A DNA stretch of 64,000 bases from Burkholderia sp. BCC0322 (GCF_902833045.1 NZ_CADFDU010000002.1:124001-188000), one strand, 5' to 3'. Shown: positions 44,107 through 53,423, numbered from the stretch's first letter. Numbers and translations are program-made. Notes: generated from the sequence alone by a model not told the origin.

Positions 44107-44616
44107 CATTGTCGCCGCCGTTGCCCGCACGCCGCCGGCGGCGCCCTTCCCGTCGCGCCGCGCAACGCGGCACGCACGAATCCGGCATCGAATGTCGTCA
44201 GGCTTGCTCGCCCCGCGGGCGGCGCGTAGCTGCCGTTCGACCGATGCGTGTCGAGCCCCGTCAGCGGCGGATTGATCACGCACACGAGATGCAGATCGCC
44301 GCGCGTCGCGCGTCGCGCGCAGGAGGTGCGGATCATTCAGGTTCAGTGCGTAGATCGCGCCGGGCGTGATCGGGTGCCCCTTGCCGGTGGCCGTTTCGAC
44401 GACTTCCCCTTCGCCCGCCACGCCGTAGTTGGTTTCGAAATGGTGCTTGTCGTGCCGATGCAATTCCGCCCCTTCATGCACGCGCGTCTCGTGAACCGAA
44501 CAGCCGACGCCGTCCTGCTTGACGATCATGCGCTTGCTGTCCCAGCCCGGGCCGTGCGCGTGGGGTTCGGCATGGGCGATATCGGCCGAACTTTCGATAA
44601 TCAGGCGTACCTCTGA
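44106..44616 (-). pseudogene. ectC: Solitary ectoine synthase gene (ectC), frameshifted and lacking a start
   Basis: The minus strand encodes an EctC-like cupin: GWDSKRMIVKQDGVGCSVHET, then HDKHHFETNYGVAGEGEV. At 44301-44314 a tandem duplication of the 7-mer GCGCGTC shifts the frame. Deleting one copy restores LLRATRGDLHLVCVINPPLTG and the rest of the domain to TGA at 44106. At the 5' end the frame runs back through EVRLIIESS with no Met, Val or Leu start codon in an acceptable position. EctC would cyclise N-acetyl-diaminobutyrate to ectoine, but ectA and ectB are absent, so even the intact gene would have been an orphan. Confidence 0.75.
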
Positions 44617-44821
44617 ATAACGACAAGGAAAGGGAAACGAACGGGAGAAGGCGGCTATCCCGAAGGATCACCGCCGAGGTGCACGCGCCCGTTGCGAACG
44701 CAACGATTTCTGCAACGCAGCCGACATGAAAGCCGACTGGTCAGCCGGCATACGCGGCGCGCATCGACTGCAGGGGCCCGCAAAACGCCGCACCGGCCCC
44801 CGCCACACTGCCAGATGACGA

Positions 44822-45718
44822 TCAATACTGCGCCTGATCCGTCGGATTCCTGAACAGCTGCCTCATCTCCGCCGACAGCGGATAGTTGAGGCTTACGCCC
44901 TTCGGCGGAATCGGCTGCGTGAACCACTGGTTGTAGAGCTTCTCGGCCGCGCCCGACGTCTGCATTTTCGCAATCACGCCGTCGACGACATGCTTGAACG
45001 CCGGATCGTCCCTGCGCATCATGCACGCGTAGTTCTCGTGGACGAGCGGTGTGCCCGCCACCGTGTACGCGCCCGGATTGCGGTCCTTCGCGATCTCGCC
45101 GTACAGCAGCGGCTCGTCCATCACGAACGCCACCGCGCGCCCGGTCGTCACGTTCATGAACGCTTCGGCGTGATCCTTCGCGCTGATGATCGTCATGTTC
45201 ATCGCCTTTTCTTCATTGAGCTTGCGCAGCAGGCGCTCGTCCGACGTGCCGGCGGTCGTCGCAACCGTCTTGCCGGCCAGGTCGGAAAAGTCCTTCACGC
45301 CCGAATCCTTGCGCGTGCTGAAGCGGATGCCGTACAAAAAGATGCTGTTGGAAAACGCGGCCTGCTTCTGCCGTTCGAGCGTATTCGTCGTCGATCCGCA
45401 TTCGAAATCGATCGTCCCGTTCTGCAGCAGCGGAATCCGGTTCTGCGACGTGATCGGGATTTCCTTCACCGCGAGATTCGGCAGGTTCAGTTCCGTCTTC
45501 AGCTGGTCGATGATGCGCGACGCGATGTCGCGCGAATAGCCGATGTTCTTCTGCTGGTTGTCCGAATACGAGAACGGCACCGACGATTCGCGAATGCCCA
45601 GCGACACGACGCCCGTGTCCTTGATCTTCTTCAGCGTGCCGGTGAGGGCCTGCGCGTGCGCGCTACCCGCCAGCGCACAGGACAGCGCGACGGCCAGCCA
45701 GCGTAAGCGGCGATCCAT
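44822..45718 (-). CDS. gltI: Glutamate/aspartate-type ABC transporter substrate-binding protein
   Basis: A 298-residue periplasmic binding protein of family 3, with a Sec signal (residues 1-22, cleaved before QALTGTLKKIKDTG). GVVSLGIRESSVPFSY, the NRIPLLQNGTIDFECGSTTNT segment and FMNVTTGRAVAFVMDEPLL match the GltI/GluBP group, which captures glutamate and aspartate. No permease (gltJK) or ATPase (gltL) gene lies next to it, so it must serve a distant transporter or have another role. The substrate assignment is by family. It is divergent from the subtilase gene. Confidence 0.87.
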   Translation of the reverse strand: MDRRLRWLAVALSCALAGSAHAQALTGTLKKIKDTGVVSLGIRESSVPFSYSDNQQKNIGYSRDIASRIIDQLKTELNLPNLAVKEIPITSQNRIPLLQNGTIDFECGSTTNTLERQKQAAFSNSIFLYGIRFSTRKDSGVKDFSDLAGKTVATTAGTSDERLLRKLNEEKAMNMTIISAKDHAEAFMNVTTGRAVAFVMDEPLLYGEIAKDRNPGAYTVAGTPLVHENYACMMRRDDPAFKHVVDGVIAKMQTSGAAEKLYNQWFTQPIPPKGVSLNYPLSAEMRQLFRNPTDQAQY

Positions 45719-46139
45719 GCTTTTCTCCTGACGAAACGTTGATCGAATCGCGATCGTACGCCCGACAAAATTCGCACCCTATCAGGGAAAGCGTAATCAA
45801 CCTTCCACCGCAGCCAGGGCGTGAAAGATGTTTTCCGTACCGCGCAAACCGGCCCGCGCCGCACATTTCGCCCGATCGGCCGCGCACGGGCTCACCCCCT
45901 CTTCTGTGCCACACGTTCCAAACACGCGTTCATGCTGCGGCGCAGCAACGTAATCGTTTGCGCCCGCCCCGTTTTTTCTCGTGAAACGCACTCAAGAAGC
46001 CGCCACGCAGGCCGTTACCCAGTGCATGGCGCGTCGCAGCAACCTTGCTGCAACCGTCAGACAAAAAAGACAAGGTCCGGGTCAGCCGGATCAGCGCCAC
46101 CGCCGGCACGACGGTTATCTACGAGGATCGAGTTTCAAC
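45719..46139. other. Divergent intergenic region
   Basis: About 420 bp between the binding protein and subtilase genes. Small ORFs in all frames lack support. A GAGGATCG lies about 10 bases before the subtilase ATG. No operator or repeat was recognised. Confidence 0.4.
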
Positions 46140-47780
46140 ATGAGAGCCAAACGATTCAATTTTGCGCTGGCGCGCTCCGCACATGCGCGCATGCTCGCCG
46201 GCATGCTGTCTGCCGCCGCCCTCCTGCCCCTCGCCGGTTGCGGCGGCGGCGGTGGCGGCGACGGCAGCAATCCGTCTTCCTCCAACGCGGCGCCGGCCCC
46301 GACGCCTGCTCCGACCGCCCCGACGCCCGCTCCCACCACGGCCGGCAACAATGCATGCACGACGCAGCAGGCCGCCGTGCAGATGGCCGCGCAGTCGGCG
46401 CCGGCCGAAGCGCCGATCGATCACCTGATCGTCAAGCTGAAGACGCTGACGGCCACGCGCGCGATGGCCGCCATCGACGACGGGACGCGGCTCGACGCGG
46501 TGATCCAGCGCTCGATGACACGCTGGACGGCACCGGCCACCGGCAGCGCACGCGCCTATGCGAGCACGGTCGGGCAAACGCCGGTGAACGTACAGGTCGA
46601 ACGGACGATCTCGAACGGCGCTGCCGTACTGTCGCTCGGGCAGCGCATGGCCGCCACCGACGCAGCCGCGCTCGCGCAGGCATTCTCAGCCGATTCGGAC
46701 GTCGACTACGCGGAACCGGATCACCCGATGCAGATCCGCGACACGCCGAGCGACCCGCTCTACAGCCAGCAGTGGTACCTGTCCGACCCGACCGCGGGCA
46801 TCGACCTGCCGCCCGCATGGAGCACGACCAAGGGTTCGCCGACCGTCGTCACGGCGGTGCTCGACACCGGCTACCGGCCGCATGCCGACCTCGTCGGCAA
46901 CCTGCTGCCCGGCTACAGCTTCATCAGCAACGTCAACACCAGCAACAATGGCCTGACGCGCGGCCCTGACGCAACCGATCCGGGCGACTGGGTCACGCAG
47001 CAGGAACTCAGCAATGCGAACGGTCCGTACTATAACTGCGCGTCCCAGCCGAGCGACAGCAGCTGGCACGGCACCCGCGTGATGGGCGTGATCGGCGCGA
47101 CTGCGAACAACGGCGCCGGCATCGCCGGCATCTCGTGGCTCGGCCGAATCCTGCCGGTGCGCGTGCTCGGCAAGTGCGGCGGTACGACGAGCGACATCGC
47201 GGACGGGATGCGCTGGGCGGCCGGCATTCCGGTCAACGGCGTCCCGAACAACCCGACGCCCGCGAAGGTCATCAACCTGAGCCTCGGCGGCGTCGGCGCG
47301 TGCAGCACGACGTTCCAGCAAGCGATCGACGACGTGACCGCGAAGGGCGTAACCGTCGTCGTCGCGGCCGGCAACGACGGCCTGTCGACCGGTCTCGACC
47401 AGCCCGCGAACTGCCGTGGCGTGATCAGCGTCGGCGCAACCGACGCGACGGGCCGCCGCGCGTCGTTCAGCAACTTCGGCGCCGATGTCGCGCTGAGCGC
47501 GCCGGGCGTCAACATCCTGTCGACGTCGAACACCGGCACCACGACGCCGGGCTCGGACACCTATGGCCTCGCGAACGGCACCAGTCTCGCGACGCCGCAG
47601 GTGACGGGGGTCGCCGCGCTGATGTTGTCGGTGAACGGCAACCTCACGCCGGCGCAGATCCAGCAGAAGCTGCAGGGCGGCACGCGCACGACCAAGCTGG
47701 CGGCCGGCACGTCGTGTACCGCGATGCCGGCGGGTTCGGGCATCCTCGATGCAGGGGCCGCCATCGCGTCGGCCAACTAA
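46140..47780 (+). CDS. Lipoprotein serine protease, subtilase family S8
   Basis: A 546-residue secreted protease. The lipobox is LAGC (Cys34), followed by a Gly run and a Pro/Thr/Ala-rich tether to about 75. An inhibitor I9-like propeptide spans about 95-200. The catalytic domain has Asp242 (VLDTGYRPHADL), His310 (SSWHGTRVMGVIG) and Ser482 (NGTSLATPQVTGVAAL), all intact. Four or more cysteines in the catalytic domain suggest disulfides, as in secreted Burkholderia and Xanthomonas subtilases. It is probably anchored in the outer membrane. It ends in a 15-bp terminator. Confidence 0.92.
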   Translation: MRAKRFNFALARSAHARMLAGMLSAAALLPLAGCGGGGGGDGSNPSSSNAAPAPTPAPTAPTPAPTTAGNNACTTQQAAVQMAAQSAPAEAPIDHLIVKLKTLTATRAMAAIDDGTRLDAVIQRSMTRWTAPATGSARAYASTVGQTPVNVQVERTISNGAAVLSLGQRMAATDAAALAQAFSADSDVDYAEPDHPMQIRDTPSDPLYSQQWYLSDPTAGIDLPPAWSTTKGSPTVVTAVLDTGYRPHADLVGNLLPGYSFISNVNTSNNGLTRGPDATDPGDWVTQQELSNANGPYYNCASQPSDSSWHGTRVMGVIGATANNGAGIAGISWLGRILPVRVLGKCGGTTSDIADGMRWAAGIPVNGVPNNPTPAKVINLSLGGVGACSTTFQQAIDDVTAKGVTVVVAAGNDGLSTGLDQPANCRGVISVGATDATGRRASFSNFGADVALSAPGVNILSTSNTGTTTPGSDTYGLANGTSLATPQVTGVAALMLSVNGNLTPAQIQQKLQGGTRTTKLAAGTSCTAMPAGSGILDAGAAIASAN

Positions 47781-47802
47781 GCAACGCCACCCTGCTTCGA
47801 CG

Positions 47803-47840
47803 CGGCCGCGCGCATGCCGATATCGCATGCGCGCGGCCGT
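47803..47840 (+). terminator. Terminator after subtilase gene
   Basis: A 15-bp perfect stem (CGGCCGCGCGCATGC / GCATGCGCGCGGCCG) with a 7-base loop and TTTC downstream. Confidence 0.8.
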
Positions 47841-47978
47841 TTCATTGCGGGCGCTCCGACGTCGCTCCGATCGCGCATCGACCCGATTACGTTTCTCGAA
47901 ATAACGACTGACAAAAGGGTTGACGCTTCGCACAGCGACCCATTACCATCGCTCCCGTCTAATTACATGGAGTGTTCT

Positions 47979-48032
47979 GTGAACACCGATGCGAGTTGTA
48001 GTTGGTCCTTGACCAACTTGACTGCTGCCTGA
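47979..48032 (+). CDS. Short upstream ORF 1 in the mgtA leader
   Basis: A GTG start at 47979 with GGAG 6 bases before it opens 17 codons (VNTDASCSWSLTNLTAA) ending in TGA. An ATG at 47967 in the same frame lacks a ribosome site. The coding DNA contains a perfect 8-bp inverted repeat (AGTTGGTC / GACCAACT, 48000-48018) that can fold only when ribosomes do not cover it. A -35-like TTGACG at 47920 suggests the transcript begins shortly before. Confidence 0.45.
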   Translation: MNTDASCSWSLTNLTAA

Positions 48033-48290
48033 GGAAAACGCGCAGAGCCTCGTCTTCTGCCGCATCCCGGGAAGCAGGATGCGGCGCCCTTCCGGCCTGA
48101 CTGGTCAGATCTCCCGCCGAATTTTCATTGTTGTCGAATGCACGCGATACGCCGTCGCGCGCGTGCATTCGTGTTGCGCGCAGCGTCAGCTGCGTGCGCT
48201 TTCCGTTCGCGTGCCGTCCGGCCGCGCGCCTTCGTGCGTGCGTCGCTGCCGATCGCCCGTGCCGATCATTCACAACCGACAGGAGTGCAG
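48033..48290 (+). promoter_or_regulatory. Structured leader of the mgtA transcript
   Basis: Between the two short ORFs lie at least two strong hairpins: GCCGCATCC / GGATGCGGC (48059-48085, 9-base loop) and GAATGCACGCG / CGCGTGCATTC (48136-48170). No protein-coding frame is convincing. It does not match the enterobacterial Mg-sensor or the M-box by eye. It is probably an attenuation or ribosome-coupled control element. Confidence 0.5.
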
Positions 48291-48449
48291 ATGAACTCAG
48301 ACGACAGTAGTCGATTATCGCTCGCCGGTGCGACGCTGCGCATCGCCCCTCCGGCCGCACCGCACGCGCCGGCGAGCGTTCCCGCCTTCTCCGATCCACA
48401 ACCGATCGCGCCTGACGCGACGCGGCAGGGAGCGCTCGTGCGTCGATAA
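48291..48449 (+). CDS. Short upstream ORF 2, proline-rich, in the mgtA leader
   Basis: A 52-codon ORF with an excellent AGGAG ribosome site 5 bases upstream. The peptide begins MNSDDSSRLSL and then contains eight prolines in 24 residues (IAPPAAPHAPASVPAF, SDPQPIAPD). It ends 47 bases before the ATPase ATG. An acidic start followed by prolines resembles, in principle, the MgtL leader peptide of Salmonella, where slow proline translation or ribosome destabilisation at low Mg2+ lets mgtA be transcribed. A direct role here is inferred from composition and position only. Confidence 0.5.
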   Translation: MNSDDSSRLSLAGATLRIAPPAAPHAPASVPAFSDPQPIAPDATRQGALVRR

Positions 48450-48496
48450 CGTCACGGTCGCTCCCCGCCCGCCGCCTCGTGCGCAGGGACCGACTC

Positions 48497-51262
48497 ATGA
48501 CAACACGACACAACACATCGCAAAAGAAACAGCGCGGCTTTATCAAGGCCGGCACCGGCCCGCAGAACGACCCGCGCATCATGCGCGCCGCGCAGGAAGC
48601 GGCCCGTCCGCTCGAAGACACGCTGAAGTCGCTGAACACCAGCACGCGCGGCCTCACCTACGACCAGGCCGCCGATCGCCTGCAGCACTACGGCCCGAAC
48701 GAAATCGCGCACGACAAGCCGCCGCACTGGACCCGCCAGTTGCTGCTCTCGTTCCACAACCCGTTTGTCTATGTGCTGCTGGTGCTGGCTGCCATCAGCT
48801 TCTTCACCGACGTCTACTTCGCGGCACCCGACGATCGCGACTACGTCGGCATGACGATCCTGCTGACGATGGTCACGATCAGCGCGCTGCTGCGCTTCGT
48901 GCAGGAATTCCGTTCGCTGCGCGCCGCCGAGAAGCTGAAGGCGATGGTCCGCACGACCGCGACCGTGCAGCGCGCGGTGACCGACACGTCCGAACCGTCG
49001 CGCCGTGAGGTGCCGATGCGCGAAGTCGTGGCCGGCGACATCGTGCACCTGTCGGCCGGCGACATGATCCCGGCGGACGTGCGCCTGCTCGCGTCGCGCG
49101 ACCTGTTCATCAGCCAGGCCGTGCTGACCGGCGAGGCGCTGCCCGTCGAGAAGTACGACACGCTCGGCGCGGTCGCCGAAAAATCCGCCAGCGCGCGTGC
49201 GGCGGATGCCGCGACCGATACGTCCGCATCGCTGCTCGATCTGGAAAATGTCTGCTTCATGGGCACCAACGTCGTCAGCGGCACGGCGACGGCCGTCGTC
49301 GTCGCGACCGGCGAGGACACCTACTTCGGCTCGCTCGCGCGCAACGTCGTGAGCCACAAGCGCATCGAGACGAGCTTCGACCGCGGCGTCGCGAGCGTGA
49401 GCTGGCTGCTGATCAAGTTCATGTTCGTGATGGTGCCGATCGTGTTCATGATCAACGGTCTGACCAAGGGCGACTGGCTGAGCGCGCTCACGTTCGCCCT
49501 CGCGGTGGCCGTGGGCCTCACGCCCGAGATGCTGCCGATGATCGTCAGCGCGAACCTCGCGCGCGGCGCGGTGGCGATGGCACGCCGCAAGGTCGTCGTC
49601 AAGCGCCTGAACTCGGTGCAGAACTTCGGCGCGATGGACGTGCTGTGCACCGACAAGACCGGCACGCTCACGCAGGACAAGATCATCCTCGAACATCACC
49701 TCGACCTGTCGGGCCACAAGGACGAGGAGATCCTGCGGCTCGGCTGGCTGAACAGCTTCCACCAGAGCGGCCAGAAGAACCTGATCGACATCGCGGTCGT
49801 CGCGCGTGCCGACGAAATCGGCGAGCGCGTGAAACCGCAGGGCTACAAGAAGATCGACGAACTGCCGTTCGACTTCGTCCGCCGGCGCCTGTCGGTCGTG
49901 GTCGAGGACACGCGCGGCACGCACCTGCTGATCTGCAAGGGCGCGGTCGAGGAGATGCTGGCCGTCTCCACGCACGTTCAGGACGAGGACGGCGTGCGTC
50001 CGCTCGACTTCGTCGCGCGCAAGCGGCTGCTCGAACAGGCCAGCGCCTACAACGAGGACGGCTTCCGCGTGCTCGTGCTCGCGACGCGCACGATCCCGCG
50101 CGGCGACGAGCGCCAGCAGTACCGCACCGCCGACGAACACGACCTCGTCGTGCGCGGCTTCCTGACCTTCCTCGATCCGCCGAAGGAGTCTGCCGCGCCG
50201 GCGCTCGCCGCACTGCGCGAAAACGGCGTCGCGGTGAGGGTGCTGACGGGTGACAACCCGATCGTCACGATGAAGGTGTGCCGCCAGGTCGGCCTCGAAC
50301 CCGGCAAGCCGATGCTCGGCACGGAAATCGAAGCGCTCGACGACGCGACGCTCGCGGAAGTCGTCGAACGCACGACCGTGTTCGCGAAGCTCACGCCGCT
50401 GCAGAAGGCGCGCATCGTGAAGGCGCTGCAGGCGAACGGCCACACGGTCGGCTTCCTCGGCGACGGCATCAACGACGCACCTGCGCTGCGCGACGCCGAC
50501 GTCGGCATTTCGGTCGACAGCGGCGCCGACATCGCGAAGGAAACCGCCGACATCATCCTGCTCGAAAAGAGCCTGATGGTGCTAGAGGAAGGCGTGATCA
50601 AGGGCCGCGAGACGTTCGGCAACATCCTGAAGTACCTGAACATGACCGCGAGCTCGAACTTCGGCAACGTGTTCTCGGTGCTGGTCGCCAGCGCCTTCCT
50701 GCCGTGGGAGCCGATGCTCGCGACCCAGCTGCTCGTGCTGAACCTGATCTACGACACGTCGCAGATGCTGCTGCCGTGGGACAAGATGGATCCCGAGTTC
50801 CTGAAGAAGCCGCGCAAGTGGGAAGCCGGCAACATCAGCCGCTTCATGCTGTGGGTCGGGCCGACGTCGTCGGTGTTCGACATCACGACGTACATCCTGA
50901 TGTGGACCGTGTTCGGCGCGGGTGCGATGTATCACCTGAACGGCGGCACCGGCGGCCAGATCGTGATGAATTCGGGCTGGTTCATCGAGAGCCTCGTATC
51001 GCAGACGCTCGTCGTACACCTGCTGCGCACGCAGAAGATCCCGTTCCTGCAGAGCACGGCCGCGCTGCCGGTGCTGCTGTCGACGTTCACCGCGATCGCG
51101 ATCGGCTGCTGGCTGCCGTTCTCGCCGTTCGCGGAATCCCTCGGCTTCATGCACCTGCCGGGTACCTTCTGGCCGTGGCTCGCCGCGACGATGGTCGGCT
51201 ACATCCTGCTCGCGCAGATCGTCAAGACGATCTACGTGCGCCGCTACAAGCAGTGGTTCTGA
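48497..51262 (+). CDS. mgtA: Magnesium-translocating P-type ATPase
   Basis: A 921-residue P-type ATPase of the MgtA/MgtB class (P3B). The actuator loop TGEALPVEK is at about 211-219, the phosphorylation site DKTGTLT at 386-392, and the hinge GDGINDAP at 655-662. The N-terminal cytoplasmic tail and about ten membrane helices match MgtA. It imports Mg2+ using ATP when external Mg2+ is low. The start at 48497 follows AGGGA at 6 to 8 bases. Two short ORFs and hairpins precede it, as expected for Mg2+-dependent leader control. An outer-membrane protein gene follows after 76 bp with a strong hairpin between. Confidence 0.95.
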   Translation: MTTRHNTSQKKQRGFIKAGTGPQNDPRIMRAAQEAARPLEDTLKSLNTSTRGLTYDQAADRLQHYGPNEIAHDKPPHWTRQLLLSFHNPFVYVLLVLAAISFFTDVYFAAPDDRDYVGMTILLTMVTISALLRFVQEFRSLRAAEKLKAMVRTTATVQRAVTDTSEPSRREVPMREVVAGDIVHLSAGDMIPADVRLLASRDLFISQAVLTGEALPVEKYDTLGAVAEKSASARAADAATDTSASLLDLENVCFMGTNVVSGTATAVVVATGEDTYFGSLARNVVSHKRIETSFDRGVASVSWLLIKFMFVMVPIVFMINGLTKGDWLSALTFALAVAVGLTPEMLPMIVSANLARGAVAMARRKVVVKRLNSVQNFGAMDVLCTDKTGTLTQDKIILEHHLDLSGHKDEEILRLGWLNSFHQSGQKNLIDIAVVARADEIGERVKPQGYKKIDELPFDFVRRRLSVVVEDTRGTHLLICKGAVEEMLAVSTHVQDEDGVRPLDFVARKRLLEQASAYNEDGFRVLVLATRTIPRGDERQQYRTADEHDLVVRGFLTFLDPPKESAAPALAALRENGVAVRVLTGDNPIVTMKVCRQVGLEPGKPMLGTEIEALDDATLAEVVERTTVFAKLTPLQKARIVKALQANGHTVGFLGDGINDAPALRDADVGISVDSGADIAKETADIILLEKSLMVLEEGVIKGRETFGNILKYLNMTASSNFGNVFSVLVASAFLPWEPMLATQLLVLNLIYDTSQMLLPWDKMDPEFLKKPRKWEAGNISRFMLWVGPTSSVFDITTYILMWTVFGAGAMYHLNGGTGGQIVMNSGWFIESLVSQTLVVHLLRTQKIPFLQSTAALPVLLSTFTAIAIGCWLPFSPFAESLGFMHLPGTFWPWLAATMVGYILLAQIVKTIYVRRYKQWF

Positions 51263-51276
51263 ACGCCATTTCCTGA

Positions 51277-51315
51277 AGCCGGCCGGCCCGCGCGCCCCGT
51301 GCGGGCCGGCCGGCT
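51277..51315 (+). terminator. Terminator-like hairpin after mgtA
   Basis: A 15-bp perfect stem (GCCGGCCGGCCCGC core) with a 9-base loop, 14 bases after the ATPase stop. No T-run follows, so read-through into the next gene is possible. Confidence 0.65.
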
Positions 51316-51338
51316 CGCCACGCACGACAGGTGATCCA

Positions 51339-52082
51339 ATGAAAAGAATGCTTCCGCTCGCAGCCGCGAGCGCCCTTCTCGCGCCGTTCGATGCCCTCGC
51401 CACCCATCCGCTCGTCAGCGACGACACGGGCACGCAGGGCAACGCGAACTGGCAATTCGAGTTCAACGCCGAGGAAACCTCGAAACAGGAAGAAAACGGC
51501 CGCCACCAGCTGTGGAACGCGACACTCACGCGCGGGTTCGGCGATCACGCCGATCTCTACGTGAACGTGCCGTACACGCATCTGCAGACACGCACCGACG
51601 AAAATGGCGCCGGGGTCGGCGATGTCGAGATCGGCATGAAATGGCGGTTCGTCGAACGCGGCCCGCTGTCGATCGCGCTGAAGCCGAAACTGACGACGCC
51701 GACCGGCAACGACCGGCGCGGGCTCGGCACCGGCCGCGTGGGTGCCGGCGCAACGCTGCTCGCGCAGCTCGACGTCGCGCGGTTTTCGTTCCTCGCGAAT
51801 GCGGGCATGACGTACCAACCGAATCGCCAGGGCGACCTGACGTCGATCTGGGCCGTGTCGGGTGCGGCGATCTACAAGGTGACCGACACGTTGCAGATCG
51901 TGGCCGACATCGGCACGTCACGCAACACGGCAAGCAGCGCCGGTGCGAATCCTGCATTCGTGATCGCGGGCGCGATCTATTCGCCGAAACCGTGGCTCGA
52001 TCTCGACATCGGCTACCGGCGCGGGCTGAACGACCAGACCTACGATCATTCGGTGATGGGCGGCGTGACGGTGCGGTGGTAA
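51339..52082 (+). CDS. Outer-membrane beta-barrel protein, transporter-like
   Basis: A 247-residue protein with a Sec signal (residues 1-21). The rest alternates in the manner of amphipathic strands. GRHQLWNATLTRGFGDHADLYVNVPYTHL, VGDVEIGMKWRF and a C-terminal YDHSVMGGVTVRW are typical of the family annotated as MetA-pathway-of-phenol-degradation or putative outer-membrane transporters. The last residue is Trp, compatible with barrel assembly. It lies downstream of mgtA on the same strand; function unknown. Confidence 0.8.
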   Translation: MKRMLPLAAASALLAPFDALATHPLVSDDTGTQGNANWQFEFNAEETSKQEENGRHQLWNATLTRGFGDHADLYVNVPYTHLQTRTDENGAGVGDVEIGMKWRFVERGPLSIALKPKLTTPTGNDRRGLGTGRVGAGATLLAQLDVARFSFLANAGMTYQPNRQGDLTSIWAVSGAAIYKVTDTLQIVADIGTSRNTASSAGANPAFVIAGAIYSPKPWLDLDIGYRRGLNDQTYDHSVMGGVTVRW

Positions 52083-52126
52083 CGAGCCGATACCCCGTAT
52101 CGAACCGCATACCCGGCCGCAAGACG

Positions 52127-52154
52127 ACGGGCCGCTTCCAGCGGCCCGTTTTTT
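52127..52154 (+). terminator. Rho-independent terminator
   Basis: ACGGGCCGC-TTCCA-GCGGCCCGT followed by six T. The T-run overlaps the stop codon of the convergent small regulator gene. Confidence 0.92.
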
Positions 52155-52437
52155 ATTGCGCGTCGTTCGCGCCGAACAGTTGCGCGCACACGGCGCGCCC
52201 TTCGTCGGTCAGCGCGGCGCTGCCGGTGCCGTCCTCGTTCAGCGTCGTCACGCTCAGGCCCGCGGCGTCGAGCTGCGTCAGCACGCGGCGCAGCGTGCTC
52301 ATCGGCAGTTGCGTGCGTTTCGCGATCTTGGGCAACGACCAGGTCTTGCCGGCCGGATCGCTCGCGGCGTCGTTCAGCGTCGCAAGCGTCGCGACGAGAG
52401 CAGGATCGAGCGGGGAGTCGTCGGATTCCGAAGTCAT
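52153..52437 (-). CDS. Small winged-helix DNA-binding protein
   Basis: A 94-residue protein. The middle reads as a helix-turn-helix (SLPKIAKRTQLPMSTLRRVLTQLDAAGL), followed by a wing (VTTLNEDGTGSAALTDEGRAV). It resembles small IclR/MarR-like regulators lacking an effector domain. Conserved hypothetical in Burkholderia as far as I can judge. It is convergent with the barrel gene and shares its terminator region. The target is unknown. Confidence 0.75.
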   Translation of the reverse strand: MTSESDDSPLDPALVATLATLNDAASDPAGKTWSLPKIAKRTQLPMSTLRRVLTQLDAAGLSVTTLNEDGTGSAALTDEGRAVCAQLFGANDAQ

Positions 52438-52547
52438 GGGTTGTGGTGGTCGGTGAGCAAGACGGGGCTGTCGTTCGGGCGTCCGGCACGCGATCGGGGC
52501 GATCGGGGCGACCGCCGCCGGCCGCGGACACTATACCGCTTCGTCCA

Positions 52548-53423
52548 TCATGCATGCTTGATCGCGGCACGCATGAACGACACGAAGCGTGTGGTGACGG
52601 GATCGTCGCGGCCCGACAGCCATGCGAGCCCGACGCGCCACTTCGCGTCCTTGCCGTCGAGCGGCAATACGGTCGCGTCACGCAGCAGATATTGCGCACG
52701 CGACGGAATGAACGCGACGCCCGCGCCGGCCGCAACCGATGCGAGCACCGACTGCACGTCTTCGGCCTGCTGCGTCACGTGCGGCACGAAGCGGCGTTCG
52801 ACGCACCACCGGTCGACCTGCGCGGCCAACCCTTGCCCGCGTGCGCGCTGCAACGCGATGAAGCCGATTTCGTTGAGCGTGCCGAGATCGGCCGGCACAC
52901 GCTTCAGGCCGAGATGCGGCGGCACCGCCAGCGCCAGCGCCTCGTCGATCACCTTGAACGACGACAGTCCTTCGTCCGATGGCAGACGCAGGAACCCGGC
53001 ATCGAGCTTGCCCGCGCGCAACCGACGCGTCTGCTCCGCGGACGACAGGTCGCTCAGCGTGACGGCAATGCCAGGATTCCGGCTGCGAAACTCCGCGACG
53101 AGCCGTGGCACGAGCGTCAGCACCGACAGGCAGATGCCCAGCCGCAGATGACCGCGCTGCCCGCTCGACAGCTCACGCGCACGGGCGAGAATCTCGTCCG
53201 CGTCGCGCACCAGCGCCTGCGCATCGGGCAGGAAACGCTCGCCGAACGCGGTGAGCTCCGCACCATGTCGGCCGCGCTCGAACAGCTTGCCGCCGAGGCT
53301 CGCCTCGAGCGCGCCGATCTGCTTGCTCAGTGCCGGCTGGCTCATGTGCAGCGAATCGGCCGCGCGGCTGAAATGGCACAGCTCGGTGACGGTCAGGAAT
53401 GTTCTAAGAAGTTTCAATTCCAT
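52548..53423 (-). CDS. LysR-type transcriptional regulator
   Basis: A 291-residue LysR protein. The winged helix is clear (ELKLLRTFLTVTELCHFSRAADSL, then MSQPALSKQIGALEASLGGKLF). The effector domain begins near residue 90 (GHLRLGICLSV). It faces a 440-bp stretch with no recognisable target gene, so its regulon is probably unlinked or was lost. Confidence 0.92.
   Translation of the reverse strand: MELKLLRTFLTVTELCHFSRAADSLHMSQPALSKQIGALEASLGGKLFERGRHGAELTAFGERFLPDAQALVRDADEILARARELSSGQRGHLRLGICLSVLTLVPRLVAEFRSRNPGIAVTLSDLSSAEQTRRLRAGKLDAGFLRLPSDEGLSSFKVIDEALALAVPPHLGLKRVPADLGTLNEIGFIALQRARGQGLAAQVDRWCVERRFVPHVTQQAEDVQSVLASVAAGAGVAFIPSRAQYLLRDATVLPLDGKDAKWRVGLAWLSGRDDPVTTRFVSFMRAAIKHA

Noticed and set aside
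46115-46577. Minus-strand ORFs opposite the subtilase start
   Set aside because: They mirror the Pro/Ala/Gly-rich tether of the protease and have no independent support.
48036-48290. Known Mg2+ riboswitch (M-box or enterobacterial Mg-sensor) in the mgtA leader
   Set aside because: The conserved sequence blocks of those elements were not visible; the region is described as an unclassified leader instead.
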